Below are positions 19,026 through 27,396 of a stretch of 64,000 nucleotides of DNA, in pieces. The notes below the pieces were generated by a model. The model was not told where the DNA came from, did no database searches, and worked only from the letters and a program-made list of their open reading frames with translations. The position numbers and the translations under genes were made by a program. The stretch is from Actibacterium sp. MT2.3-13A. Its GTDB lineage: Bacteria; Pseudomonadota; Alphaproteobacteria; Rhodobacterales; Rhodobacteraceae. The stretch spans positions 239,874 through 303,873 of the forward strand of contig NZ_JAGSOU010000002.1 of assembly GCF_018139985.1 (NCBI RefSeq). Reading direction: 5' to 3'. Every line of letters begins with the position of its first letter. The stretch's first letter is position 1.

Positions 19026-19820
19026 TCATTCGGCGTGCCGCCCCTCTTCGCGCATCAGGCGCATGAGGCGGGCCTCCAGCTCTCCATAACCGTCGAGCTT
19101 GACCACCCGCTCCTTGTCGGCGATGCGCCGGCCTCCCTTGAAGGCCGGGATGATCTCCTCCTTCAGGCGGCCGGGATGACTGGAGAGAAAGATGATCTTG
19201 TCGGCAAGAAAGATCGCCTCCTCCAGGTCGTGGGTCACGATGACCATGGTGGTGCTGGTCTTTTCCGCGACGTCGATCATCAGCTCCTGCATCAGCCAGC
19301 GCGTCTCGGCGTCGAGCGCGCCGAAGGGCTCGTCCATCAGCAGCACCTCGGGATCGTTGGCCAGCGTCCGCGCGATCGCGACCCGCTGGCGCATCCCGCC
19401 CGACAGCTGCGAGGGGTAGGCATCGGCGAATTTGCCCAGGCCCACGAGGTTGATGAAATGCGCCGCGCGCTCGCGCCGTTCGCCGGCGGGCACGCCGTTG
19501 ATCTTCATGCCGAATTCGACGTTGCGGCGCACCGACAGCCAGTCGAAGGAGGTATAGGCCTGGAACACCATGCCGCGGTCGCGGCCGGGGCCGTCGACGG
19601 CGTGGCCGCCGATCACCACCTCGCCCGCGCTGGGCGTCTCAAGCCCCGCCATCATCCGCAGCACGGTGGACTTGCCGCAGCCCGAGGGGCCGAGCAGCAC
19701 GCAGATCGAGTTGCGCTCGACATTGAACGTGATGTCCTGCACCGCCAGCAGCTCGCGCCCCCCGCCCAGGTCGAAGGTCTTGGAGACATTTCGGATTTCG
19801 AGAATGCTGTCGCGGTCCAT
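19026..19820 (-). CDS. ABC transporter ATP-binding protein, TauB/SsuB/NrtD type
   Basis: 264 residues from the ATG at 19820, overlapping the permease stop by one base. Walker A GPSGCGKSTV, signature LSGGMRQRVAIARTL, Walker B VLLMDEPFGALD and switch histidine IVTHDLEEA. The single-domain length and the FGALDAETRWLMQEL stretch are typical of the taurine/sulfonate/nitrate importer group. It powers the adjacent permease and receptor. Confidence 0.93.
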   Translation of the reverse strand: MDRDSILEIRNVSKTFDLGGGRELLAVQDITFNVERNSICVLLGPSGCGKSTVLRMMAGLETPSAGEVVIGGHAVDGPGRDRGMVFQAYTSFDWLSVRRNVEFGMKINGVPAGERRERAAHFINLVGLGKFADAYPSQLSGGMRQRVAIARTLANDPEVLLMDEPFGALDAETRWLMQELMIDVAEKTSTTMVIVTHDLEEAIFLADKIIFLSSHPGRLKEEIIPAFKGGRRIADKERVVKLDGYGELEARLMRLMREEGRHAE

Positions 19821-20629
19821 CAGCGCTTTTTCCTCAGATAGGGGAACATCCAGCGGTGCAGCGCCGCGAACGCGAGGTCGAACAGCAGCCCCAGCGCGCC
19901 GATCACGATGATGCCGGACAGGATTTCGTCGGTTTTCAGGAAGCGCCGCGCGCGCATCATCATCGCGCCGATGCCGGTGGTGGAGGCCACGATCTCGGCG
20001 ATGACGAGATAGGTCCAGGCCATGGCCAGCATCTGCCGCATGGCGACCACGATATCGGGCAGCACCGCCGGGAACACGACCTTCATCACCACGGTCGAGC
20101 GGCCCGCGCCCAGCGTCAGCGCGGTTTCCACCAGCTCTTCGCGGACGTTCTTGGTGTGGTCCATGATCAGCGTGATCAGGAAGAAGATCACCCCGATGAA
20201 CAGCAGCGCCAGTTTCGGCGCCTCGCCGGTGCCGAACCACATCAGCAGGATCGGGATGAAGGACGGCGCCGGCAGGTAGCGCCAGGCCGACACGAAGGGG
20301 GCGAAGATCGCCTCGACCGCCGGGAAGCTGCCCATCAGCACCCCCAGCGGCACCGCGACGGCGCAGGCCATGGCGAAGGCCCCCAGCACCCTGCCGATCG
20401 AGATCAGCACGTCGCCGGTGAACCCGCGCTCGATGAACAGCTGGTAGGTGGTGGCGAACACCTTTTGCGGTGCGGGCACCAGCAGCTCATTCACCATGCC
20501 GGTGGAAGTGGCAAAGACCCAAATGGCGAAAAACACCACCCAGATCCCGATAGCGGAAAGAAAGCGCTGCCGCCTCCCCACCGGATGCCTGAGCTGAAAA
20601 AACCGCTTGGAACGACTGTCAGGGGACAA
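19820..20629 (-). CDS. ABC transporter permease, TauC/SsuC type
   Basis: About 269 residues from TTG 20629, which is preceded by GGAG at eight bases; a TTG at 20704 would overlap the receptor gene and read through a strong hairpin, so I prefer the shorter form. Membrane spans begin with FLSAIGIWVVFFAIWVFATS; the EAA loop is VETALTLGAGRSTVVMKVVFPAVLPDIVVAMR. It forms the channel, presumably as a homodimer, with the TauB-type ATPase. Confidence 0.88.
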   Translation of the reverse strand: MSPDSRSKRFFQLRHPVGRRQRFLSAIGIWVVFFAIWVFATSTGMVNELLVPAPQKVFATTYQLFIERGFTGDVLISIGRVLGAFAMACAVAVPLGVLMGSFPAVEAIFAPFVSAWRYLPAPSFIPILLMWFGTGEAPKLALLFIGVIFFLITLIMDHTKNVREELVETALTLGAGRSTVVMKVVFPAVLPDIVVAMRQMLAMAWTYLVIAEIVASTTGIGAMMMRARRFLKTDEILSGIIVIGALGLLFDLAFAALHRWMFPYLRKKR

Positions 20630-20656
20630 GGACCATACTCCGTGACGTAGACGGCC

Positions 20657-20682
20657 AGGGGGCGCGATGCGCCGCGCCCCCT
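20657..20682 (-). terminator. Stem-loop between receptor and permease genes
   Basis: A perfect 10-bp inverted repeat (AGGGGGCGCG / CGCGCCCCCT, 20657-20666 and 20673-20682) with a six-base loop, nine bases after the receptor stop. No U-run follows. It probably protects the receptor part of the mRNA or attenuates read-through. Confidence 0.65.
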
Positions 20683-20690
20683 GCCCCTGT

Positions 20691-21749
20691 TCAATGTGCC
20701 GCAAGCGACTGGCGGTAGCCCGAGGCCACGAGGTCGCCCATCAGGCTGCAATCCACGCCCTTGGCGGCATCGACGGTCTTGTCCATCAGGCCCAGCTTGA
20801 CCCACCACTCGTTGGTCAGCGCGATCGAGTCCACCATCGAGCCATTGGCCATCCCGAACGGACCGTCGCCCTCCAGCACGCCGCACAGACGGGCCGATTC
20901 ATCGAAGTCCATCATGTAGATGCCACCCTCGAAGCTCTTGCCGTTGGTGCCGATGACGTAGCCGATGTCCTCTTCCGGCCATTGCAGGAAATCGGCCATC
21001 AGCTTGTTGGTCTCCTCGGTGTGCTGGTTCCAGTAGCCCAGCCCCTCCCAGCGCGCCTTGAGCACGGCGAGCGCCACGTCGCGCTTCTCTTCGATGAAGT
21101 TCTTGTTCATGTAGAGGGCGTCCATGAAGATGCCGGTCTTCAGCACCTCCGGGTTGCCGGTGTTCACGACGCTTTTCGCGCCGGGGCTGGCCTCCAGCAC
21201 CTTGGAGATCCAGGGCTCGTACATGTAGGCCGCCGACAGATCGCCCGACAGCATCGGCCCCACGGCCTCGTCGGCGTTCAGGTTCACCCATTCGACCTGG
21301 CCCGGGGAAATGCCCACCGAATCCAGCCAGATGCCCATCAGCAGGTGGCCGATATAGGCCTGCGGCGCGGCGACCTTCTTGCCGGCCAGGTCCGCGGTGT
21401 CCACCTCGGGGGCCAGGATCACATGATCGACGCCGTAGGACGGGTTGAGGAACGCCACGTTCACCACGTCGGTGCCGCGATCCACGATCAGCGGCGTGTA
21501 ATCCGCGGTGCAGCCGTAGACGTCGATCTGCCCGGCCGCCAGCGCCGAATGGCCGCCCAGCGGGTCTTCGAAGATGGTGATGTTCAGGTCATGATCCGGG
21601 AGCAGGTCCTTCTGGCGCGCGACTTCCAGCATCGCGTATCCGGGCCAGGACACGCAGACCCCGACATTGACGGTTTCGGCGGAAACAGCGCCCGCGCCGC
21701 CCCCCACCGCGATGGCCGCCGCAGCGGCGATGTTCAGACATGGGCGCAT
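20691..21749 (-). CDS. ABC transporter substrate-binding protein, taurine/nitrate/thiamine-precursor (TauA/SsuA/ThiY) type
   Basis: 352 residues with a signal peptide (NIAAAAAIAVGGGAGAVSA-E). The mature protein begins TVNVGVCVSWPGYAMLEVARQKDL, the usual start of NMT1/TauA-like receptors, and contains AGQIDVYGCTADYTPLIVDRG. It is the first gene of the transporter-SDR-ureohydrolase unit, which suggests a small guanidino or amine ligand rather than a sulfonate; this is inferred from context only. It is divergent from a TetR gene. Confidence 0.92.
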   Translation of the reverse strand: MRPCLNIAAAAAIAVGGGAGAVSAETVNVGVCVSWPGYAMLEVARQKDLLPDHDLNITIFEDPLGGHSALAAGQIDVYGCTADYTPLIVDRGTDVVNVAFLNPSYGVDHVILAPEVDTADLAGKKVAAPQAYIGHLLMGIWLDSVGISPGQVEWVNLNADEAVGPMLSGDLSAAYMYEPWISKVLEASPGAKSVVNTGNPEVLKTGIFMDALYMNKNFIEEKRDVALAVLKARWEGLGYWNQHTEETNKLMADFLQWPEEDIGYVIGTNGKSFEGGIYMMDFDESARLCGVLEGDGPFGMANGSMVDSIALTNEWWVKLGLMDKTVDAAKGVDCSLMGDLVASGYRQSLAAH

Positions 21750-21899
21750 GGTCTTACCTCACTGTTTGGTTTGCTTGGCTTTGTCGTTTCCCAAAAAATC
21801 GTATCGGATAAAATTTTTTATTCAATAAAAATTTATGCTGCGCTAAAGTTCCCTCATTCCGCCCGCCAAGCCCCGGGCAGCAGCAGTTGGGAGACCTCC
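21750..21899. promoter_or_regulatory. Divergent control region between TauA-type receptor and TetR genes
   Basis: A 150-base gap that is sharply AT-rich between about 21780 and 21840 (ATAAAATTTTTTATTC, AATAAAAATTTATG), in contrast to its surroundings. The AT-rich stretch should contain both promoters and the regulator's site. I see imperfect AT-rich inverted repeats but no convincing operator. Confidence 0.5.
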
Positions 21900-22514
21900 G
21901 TGACCACCCTTCGAGCACGCCAGAAGGAAGACCGGCGAAACCGCATCGTGTCGTCGGCAAAAACCCTTTTCAGAAAGCACGGATACGAAAAGACCACGAT
22001 CGAAGGCATCGCCGAGGCCGCGGGCGTATCGGGGGTCACGGTGCACAACTATTACGGCACCAAGGCCGGCGTGCTTCTGGCGCTGGTGATCGAAAGCGAC
22101 AAGCAGCTGATCGAGCGGCTGGAAGACTCGTTGTCGCGCGACGAGGATGACCTGATCGAACTGACGATCCAGTTCGCCCGGCACATCCTGGACCATGCCA
22201 TCGCGAATCTCGACAAGGAGATCTGGCGCCAGGTGATCGCGGCGGTGACGACCAGCGCGGGCACCCAGTTGACCAAGGCCTATTTCAAGCTCGACCAGCA
22301 GCTCGCCTTCGTGCTGGTGCGCCGGATCGAGGCGCTGCAGGCGGCCGGAAAGATTCCCGAAAGCGTGAACGCCGTGCATCTGGGCAAGGCGCTGTTCCAT
22401 CTTGAGAACGCCCGTTTCATCCAGTTCATCTCGTCCGACGACTGCACCCAGAAGGACATCGAAGAACGCCTGCGCAACGACCTGACCGCCCTGTTCGCGG
22501 TCCGCGCGGCATGA
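21900..22514 (+). CDS. TetR/AcrR-family transcriptional regulator
   Basis: 204 residues from GTG 21900, with GGGAG upstream. The helix-turn-helix covers about residues 8-55 (RRNRIVSSAKTLFRKHGYEKTTIEGIAEAAGVSGVTVHNYYGTK, given here only as landmarks RRNRIVSSAK and GVSGVTVHNYYGTK). The rest is a helical ligand-binding domain ending LRNDLTALFAVRAA. It is divergent from the TauA-type importer, so it is the probable regulator of that unit, and it leads the deacetylase and hydroxyacid-dehydrogenase genes on its own strand. Confidence 0.9.
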   Translation: MTTLRARQKEDRRNRIVSSAKTLFRKHGYEKTTIEGIAEAAGVSGVTVHNYYGTKAGVLLALVIESDKQLIERLEDSLSRDEDDLIELTIQFARHILDHAIANLDKEIWRQVIAAVTTSAGTQLTKAYFKLDQQLAFVLVRRIEALQAAGKIPESVNAVHLGKALFHLENARFIQFISSDDCTQKDIEERLRNDLTALFAVRAA

Positions 22515-22576
22515 CGGCCGCGCCCGCCCTCCGGCCCGCTGGCGGCCGCCCTGTCACGCCCATTAAGGAGTAACCC

Positions 22577-23428
22577 ATGTTCCTGCACCCGATCGACTGG
22601 CCCGAGGGGAAGCGCTGCGCGGCGGCGGTGACGTTCGATATCGACGCCGACTCGCTGATCCGCACCGCCCGCCCCGAGGACGCCGAGCTGCGGCTCCAGC
22701 CGGTCTCGATGGGGCGCTACGGGCCCACGGTCGCGGTGCCGCGCATCCTTGAGACCTACCGGCGGCTGGGGCTGCGCCAGACCTTCTTCATGCCCGGCTG
22801 GGTGATGCAGACCTATCCCGCGACGGTGGAGGCGATCCTCGAGGGCGGGCACGAGATCGGGCATCATTCCTGGTGCCACGAGGACCCGATGGAGCATTCC
22901 GACGACCGCGAGGCGGAGCTGTTCGAACGCGCGCTGGAGGTGCATGTGCGAATGACCGGGCGCAAGCCGCGCGGTTACCGCGCGCCGGTCTACAGCCTGA
23001 CGCCCAGGATGGTCGATCGGCTGATCGCGCATGGCTTCCTCTACGACAGCTCGATGATGGCCGACGACCTGCCCTATCTGGTCGAAACGCCCGCCGGCAG
23101 CCTGATCGAGATCCCGCCACATTGGGGCACCGACGACTGGCCGCCCTTTGCCCATTTCGGCGAGATCGACTACCTCATGCCGGTGCGCGCGCCCAGCGAC
23201 GGCATCCGCGCCTTCACCGAGGAATTCGACGCCGCCCATGAGGCGGGCGGGTTCTGGATGCCGGTGCTGCATCCCTTCCTGACCGGGCGGCTGGCGCGCT
23301 GGCGCGAGTTGGAAAGGCATCTCGAACGCTATGTCGCGCTGGGGGACGTCTGGTTCGCCCCGCTGGAGGACATCGCCGCCCATGCCGCAACGCAGGCCCC
23401 CACCCTGCGGCGCGAGCGCGTCGGCTGA
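22577..23428 (+). CDS. NodB-fold polysaccharide deacetylase-family hydrolase
   Basis: 283 residues, no signal peptide, so cytoplasmic; TAAGGAGT precedes the ATG. The carbohydrate esterase 4 fold is visible: FDIDADS (metal/base Asp), GHEIGHHSWCHEDP (metal His pair), RGYRAPVYSLTP and a C-terminal LHPF. The cytoplasmic location and these motifs match the PgdA-like/PuuE-like subgroup, whose members include allantoinase and cyclic-imide hydrolases acting on C-N bonds, not only sugar deacetylases. Next to a ureohydrolase/transport unit, hydrolysis of a small cyclic amide or imide is more plausible than a cell-wall role (inference). Confidence 0.88.
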   Translation: MFLHPIDWPEGKRCAAAVTFDIDADSLIRTARPEDAELRLQPVSMGRYGPTVAVPRILETYRRLGLRQTFFMPGWVMQTYPATVEAILEGGHEIGHHSWCHEDPMEHSDDREAELFERALEVHVRMTGRKPRGYRAPVYSLTPRMVDRLIAHGFLYDSSMMADDLPYLVETPAGSLIEIPPHWGTDDWPPFAHFGEIDYLMPVRAPSDGIRAFTEEFDAAHEAGGFWMPVLHPFLTGRLARWRELERHLERYVALGDVWFAPLEDIAAHAATQAPTLRRERVG

Positions 23429-23559
23429 CCGCACCCTCCCCGGCCCGTCTTGCGCGACGGCGGTTCAGCGACGATAACGGGCCGGTCGAGGGCGAAAGCC
23501 GGCCGCAGAGCCGCCGCCGCGCCACTCGACCGCGGAGCAATGGACAGGGAGAGACGATC

Positions 23560-24507
23560 ATGGCCGGCCCCGAGCTGATTGCGATCGGAAGCTATTTCGA
23601 CTGGGACATCGCGGCGATGCAGGCCGCCTACACGGTGCACGCCGTGGACAGCCCCGAGGCGCTGACGGCACTGCCCGAGGCGCGGCGCCGCGCGGTCCGG
23701 GCGATCGCGTTCAAGGGCCACGCGCCGCTGGGCGCGGCGCAGATGGACCTGCTGCCCGGCCTCGGCATGATCGCCAATTACGGCGTCGGCTTCGACGCGA
23801 TCGACGTCGCCGCGGCCCGCGCCCGCGGCATCCGGGTCAGCAACACGCCCAACGTTCTGAACGACGACGTGGCCGACCTGGCCGTGGCGATGCTGCTGGC
23901 GCAGTCGCGCAGGCTGATCGAGGGGTCGGACTGGGTGCGCTCCGGCGCCTGGCCGAAACAGGGCGAACTTCCGCTGAACCGCAAGGCCAGCGGCCGTCGC
24001 GCGGGCATCGTGGGGCTGGGCCGCATCGGGCGCGAGATCGCCGACCGGCTGGCCGCCTTCAAGATGGAGATCCACTATCACTCCCGCACACCCAAGGACA
24101 CGCCCGCGGGCTGGACCTACCACGCCGACCCGGTGTCGCTGGCGCGCGCCGTCGACGACCTGTTCGTGGCGCTGGTCGGCGGGGCCGAGACCACCGGTTA
24201 TGTGTCCCGGGAGGTGATCGAGGCGCTGGGCCCGGACGGGGTGATCGTCAACATCTCGCGCGGCTCGACCATCGACGAGGCGGCACTGCTGGACGCGCTG
24301 GAAAGCGGCGCGATCCGCGGCGCGGGCCTCGACGTGTTCCACAACGAGCCGAACATCGACCCGCGCTTCCTGAAGCTGGACAACGTGGTGCTGCAACCGC
24401 ACCAGGGCTCGGGCACGATCGAGACCCGCAAGGCGATGGGCGAGTTGCAGCGCGCCAATCTCGCCGCCTTCTTCGCCGAAGAGGCGCTGGTCACGCCCGT
24501 CACCTGA
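23560..24507 (+). CDS. D-isomer-specific 2-hydroxyacid dehydrogenase
   Basis: 315 residues. The Rossmann motif is GIVGLGRIGREIADRL; catalytic residues are the Arg in NISRGSTID, a Glu in FHNEPNID and the His in LQPHQGSGT. It should interconvert a D-2-hydroxyacid and a 2-oxoacid with NAD(P)H, like glyoxylate/hydroxypyruvate reductases. GGGAGA precedes the ATG. It is 131 bases after the deacetylase, in the same direction. Its stop codon sits in the loop of a hairpin. Confidence 0.92.
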   Translation: MAGPELIAIGSYFDWDIAAMQAAYTVHAVDSPEALTALPEARRRAVRAIAFKGHAPLGAAQMDLLPGLGMIANYGVGFDAIDVAAARARGIRVSNTPNVLNDDVADLAVAMLLAQSRRLIEGSDWVRSGAWPKQGELPLNRKASGRRAGIVGLGRIGREIADRLAAFKMEIHYHSRTPKDTPAGWTYHADPVSLARAVDDLFVALVGGAETTGYVSREVIEALGPDGVIVNISRGSTIDEAALLDALESGAIRGAGLDVFHNEPNIDPRFLKLDNVVLQPHQGSGTIETRKAMGELQRANLAAFFAEEALVTPVT

Positions 24508-24519
24508 GTGACGGGCGTG
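24492..24519. terminator. Bidirectional stem-loop between convergent genes, overlapping a stop codon
   Basis: A perfect 12-bp repeat (CACGCCCGTCAC / GTGACGGGCGTG, 24492-24503 and 24508-24519) with loop CTGA; the TGA of the hydroxyacid dehydrogenase lies in and next to the loop. Only 22 bases separate it from the convergent FAH gene, so it can end transcription from both sides. It lacks T-runs. Confidence 0.6.
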
Positions 24520-24529
24520 CCAATTCCGC

Positions 24530-25375
24530 TCAGCTGGCGGCGACGGCTTCCTGCCGCTGCGCGCCGAGGCCCTCGACCTCGATCTCCATGACGTCGCCGG
24601 GCCGCAGGAAACGCTGCGGCTTCAGCCCCATGCCCACGCCCGAGGGCGTGCCGGTGGCGATGATGTCGCCCGGGCGCAGCATCATGAACTGCGACATGTA
24701 GGAGATGATCTCGGCCACGCCGAAGATCATGTCCGAGGTGTTCGAATCCTGCATCACCTGGCCGTTCAGGCTGAGGCGCAGGTTCAGGTTCTGCGGGTCG
24801 GCGACCTCGTCGGCGGTCACCAGATAGGGGCCGGTGGGGCCGAAGGTGGGGGCCGATTTGCCCTTGATCCACTGGCCGCCGCGCTCGATCTGGAAGGCGC
24901 GCTCGGAGACGTCGTTGATGGTGCAATAGCCCGCCACATAGCTCAGCGCGTCGGCCTCGGAGACGTAAGAGCACTCGCGCCCGATCACCACGCCCAGCTC
25001 GACCTCCCAGTCGCTCTTCTCCGAGCCGCGCGGGATCACCACCGGATCGAACGGCCCGGACAGGGCCGAGGTCGCCTTGGAGAAGATGATCGGCTCTTTC
25101 GGCGGCTCGGCGCCGGTCTCGGCGGCATGCTTGGCGTAGTTCAGGCCGATGCAGTAGAAGTTCGGCACATCGGCCAGGCAGCTGCCCAGCCGGCCGGGGT
25201 TCTCGACCACCGGCAGATCGTCGATGGCGATCTGGCGCAGCGCGTCGAGCGCCTCCAGCGAGACCCCCTCGCCGCTGAAATCGCCGACCCGCCCCGACAG
25301 GTCGCGCACCGCACCGCGGTCGTCGAGAATGCCCGGTTTTTCCTGGCCCTCAGGCCCGAAACGCAAGAGTTTCAT
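24530..25375 (-). CDS. Fumarylacetoacetate hydrolase (FAH)-family protein, 2,4-diketo-3-deoxy acid hydrolase-like
   Basis: 281 residues with the C-terminal FAH domain: CIGLNYAKHAAETG, metal ligands in SDWEVELGVVIG, then TINDVSERAFQ, GKSAPTFGPTGPYLVT and TGTPSGVGMG. Such proteins are often labelled ureidoglycolate lyase, but characterised relatives of this size include 2,4-diketo-3-deoxy-L-fuconate/rhamnonate hydrolases, which split the diketo acid into pyruvate and a hydroxyacid. It is encoded 14 bases after the GntR regulator gene, on the same strand and divergent from a TRAP/UxaA/SDR operon that could make such diketo acids, so I favour the hydrolase role (inference). Confidence 0.9.
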   Translation of the reverse strand: MKLLRFGPEGQEKPGILDDRGAVRDLSGRVGDFSGEGVSLEALDALRQIAIDDLPVVENPGRLGSCLADVPNFYCIGLNYAKHAAETGAEPPKEPIIFSKATSALSGPFDPVVIPRGSEKSDWEVELGVVIGRECSYVSEADALSYVAGYCTINDVSERAFQIERGGQWIKGKSAPTFGPTGPYLVTADEVADPQNLNLRLSLNGQVMQDSNTSDMIFGVAEIISYMSQFMMLRPGDIIATGTPSGVGMGLKPQRFLRPGDVMEIEVEGLGAQRQEAVAAS

Positions 25376-25389
25376 CCGCTCTCCCTTTG

Positions 25390-26085
25390 TCAGATGTCAG
25401 ATATGTTGGTGGAATCCGGTATCCGGCCCGCCCGACGGGCGTCGCGCTCCTCGAACAGGTCCGAGATATTGATCAGGATGTGTTGGACGTGGCTTTCGAT
25501 CTCGCGCGCCACGAACTCGGTGTCGCGCGCCTTCAGGCCGCGCACGATCTCGCCATGCTGATGCAGCGCGCGCGCGCGGTCGCTGCGCTGGCTGGCCGAC
25601 AGGTAACGGGTGCGCCACAGCCGCGCGATATAGGCGCCGTGGGTCTCAGCCAGCGCGGGGTTGTGCGAGGCCTCGGCGATCGCGCGGTGAAAGGCCATGT
25701 CGGTTTCGAAGAAATCCAGAGAATTCGCGTCGCCCGATATCTCCAGCATCTTGTCCTGGAGGGCCGCGATCCGGTCCAGTTCCTCGGCCGTGGCGTTGGC
25801 GCAGGCCAGCTTGCCCGAAAGCACCTCCAGCGCGCTCATCACCGCGAGGTCGTCGGTCACCTCCTTGAGCGAGGGATCGGCGACCACCGGGCTGCGCGAG
25901 GGGCGCAGGATGACGAGCCCCTCCTTGGCAAGGATTCGGATGGCCTCGCGCATCGGCGTGCGGCTGACACCCAGCTCGGCCGCGTTGTCGCGTTCCTTGA
26001 TGCTGGTCCCTGGCGCGAGTTTCCCCAACAGGATGTCGCGGCGCAGAGAATTCGCAATTTGCTCAGGAAGCGTATGAGTGCTCAT
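25390..26085 (-). CDS. GntR-family regulator, FadR/FCD subfamily (candidate regulator of the GGTATACC sites)
   Basis: 231 residues from ATG 26085 (a TTG at 26115 would add ten). The winged helix is N-terminal: EQIANSLRRDILLGKLAPG, then ELGVSRTPMREAIRILAKEGLV. The helical FCD ligand domain follows, with the metal-binding type residues in DMAFHRAIAEASHN and AREIESHVQHI. FCD regulators bind short inverted repeats with GT and AC half-sites; GGTATACC fits. The gene is divergent from the TRAP operon, with two GGTATACC sites in the gap, and it is the only GntR gene in the window. The effector is probably a sugar acid or its 2-keto-3-deoxy derivative (inference). Confidence 0.9.
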   Translation of the reverse strand: MSTHTLPEQIANSLRRDILLGKLAPGTSIKERDNAAELGVSRTPMREAIRILAKEGLVILRPSRSPVVADPSLKEVTDDLAVMSALEVLSGKLACANATAEELDRIAALQDKMLEISGDANSLDFFETDMAFHRAIAEASHNPALAETHGAYIARLWRTRYLSASQRSDRARALHQHGEIVRGLKARDTEFVAREIESHVQHILINISDLFEERDARRAGRIPDSTNISDI

Positions 26086-26164
26086 TTTCTCGTCTTTGTT
26101 CAATCCGTTACCCAACGCACCTTATCAGCCATCCTCGATCCTTGGATATAGGTCCCTTGATAAA

Positions 26165-26180
26165 TTTTGGTATACCAAAA
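26165..26180. promoter_or_regulatory. GGTATACC operator 1 (GntR-FAH / TRAP divergent region)
   Basis: TTTTGGTATACCAAAA is a perfect 16-bp palindrome about 80 bases before the GntR start and 124 bases before the TRAP receptor start. It shares its core with sites at 26226, 37472, 41846, 58383 and 61664. Confidence 0.75.
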
Positions 26181-26225
26181 ATCGTTGATTGTCGAGATTG
26201 ACTTGGTTAGCCTGCCCGGGCGTTC

Positions 26226-26233
26226 GGTATACC
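26226..26233. promoter_or_regulatory. GGTATACC operator 2 (core only)
   Basis: GGTATACC, 61 bases downstream of the first copy (start to start) and about 71 bases before the TRAP receptor ATG. Outside the 8-bp core the flanks do not pair. The two sites are about six helical turns apart, close to whole-turn spacing, which would suit looping or cooperative binding. Confidence 0.6.
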
Positions 26234-26303
26234 ATCCCCAAAACACCAAGGGTGGCGCCGACCCCAAGCACATTTTTGTGCCTTGTTCAAAGGGAGGAAG
26301 ACT

Positions 26304-27308
26304 ATGACCTGCAAGACCTTGCTGATGTCGGCTGCCATGGCCGCCGCCATCGCCGTGCCCGCAACCGCGGAAACGCTGCGAATCCAGACTCATTACGCGC
26401 CGGAAACGGTCTCGGGCAAACTGGCCGCGCAATTCGTCGACGACGTGGAGACCATGTCCGGCGGCGATATCGACATCGAGATGTTCTACTCGTCCTCGGT
26501 CGTCAAAACGGTGGAGACCTTCGACGCCGCGGCCAACGGGATTCTCGACTGCGACATGACCGGCGGCGCCTACCAGACCGGCAAGAACCCCGCCTTCCAG
26601 TTCGTGGGCGACATCATGGGCGGCTACGACACGCCCTGGCAGCAATACGCCTGGCTCTACAACGGCGGCTTCGAAGCGGCGGATTCGCTCTACAACCAGT
26701 TCAACATGAAGCTGGTCGGCTGGTGGATCTACGGCCAGGAATCGCTGTCCTCCTCCAAGCCGATCGCCGGCCCCGCCGACCTGGTGGATTTCAAGTTCCG
26801 TTCGCCCCCGGGCCTGGAGACCGAGATCTTCGCCGAACTGGGCGCCAAGCCGATCGTGATGGATTTCACCGAGATCTTCACCGCGCTGGAAACCGGCATC
26901 ATCGACGGCACCGATGCCTCGGGCCTGGCCAACAACGTCGGCCTCGGCCTCTATGACCTGGTCAAGCACGCCACCTATCCCGGCTTCCACTCGATGCCGT
27001 CGGACCACCTGGCCTGCCGCCTGGACAAGTGGGAAAGCCTGAGCGAGCAGCAGAAGCGCATCATCGACACCGCGATGCAGAAGCTGTCGTTCCAGATCGC
27101 GCTGACCTTCGAAGTGGCCAACAACGAGGCCGCCGCCAAGCTGCGCGCCGAAGGCGTCACCCTGCATGACTGGTCCGAAGAGGATCGCGCCTCCTTCCGC
27201 GCTGCGGCCCAGAAGGCCTGGCAGACCTGGGCGGACAAGACCCCCGAGGCCCGCGCCCTGGTCGACAGCCACATCGCCTTCATGACCCAGCTGGGTCTGA
27301 TGAACTAG
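26304..27308 (+). CDS. dctP: TRAP transporter substrate-binding protein, DctP family
   Basis: 334 residues from ATG 26304, preceded by the strong AGGGAGGAAG. Signal peptide LLMSAAMAAAIAVPATA-E. The mature receptor shows the DctP fold with the ligand-carboxylate Arg region in FKFRSPPGLE and a signature MDFTEIFTALETGIIDG. It captures an organic acid (here probably a sugar acid) and delivers it to the DctQM permease encoded next. It is strikingly similar to the receptor at 61766-62782 (for example, the same AAANGILDCDM, TGKNPAFQFV and FAELGAKP stretches). Confidence 0.94.
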   Translation: MTCKTLLMSAAMAAAIAVPATAETLRIQTHYAPETVSGKLAAQFVDDVETMSGGDIDIEMFYSSSVVKTVETFDAAANGILDCDMTGGAYQTGKNPAFQFVGDIMGGYDTPWQQYAWLYNGGFEAADSLYNQFNMKLVGWWIYGQESLSSSKPIAGPADLVDFKFRSPPGLETEIFAELGAKPIVMDFTEIFTALETGIIDGTDASGLANNVGLGLYDLVKHATYPGFHSMPSDHLACRLDKWESLSEQQKRIIDTAMQKLSFQIALTFEVANNEAAAKLRAEGVTLHDWSEEDRASFRAAAQKAWQTWADKTPEARALVDSHIAFMTQLGLMN

Positions 27309-27332
27309 TAACGCCTCAACGGCATTCGAACA

Positions 27333-27360
27333 GGGCAGCCCCCCGGCCGGGGGGCTGCCC
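27333..27360 (+). terminator. Stem-loop between TRAP receptor and permease genes
   Basis: A perfect 12-bp repeat (GGGCAGCCCCCC / GGGGGGCTGCCC, 27333-27344 and 27349-27360) with a four-base loop, 24 bases after the receptor stop. Like the other receptor-gene hairpins here it has no long T-run and probably sets receptor-to-permease stoichiometry. Confidence 0.7.
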
Positions 27361-27396
27361 ATCCTTCCCTGCACCGAGTTTGAGAAAGGGCCCACC

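Noticed and set aside
24530..25375. Ureidoglycolate lyase of purine breakdown
   Set aside because: No allantoin or ureidoglycolate genes are adjacent to it; it is co-oriented with a GntR regulator of sugar-acid type, which fits a diketo-acid hydrolase better. Not fully excluded.
26198..26226. TTGACT at 26198 as the -35 of the TRAP promoter
   Set aside because: No acceptable -10 lies 16-18 bases downstream, so I do not call a promoter there.
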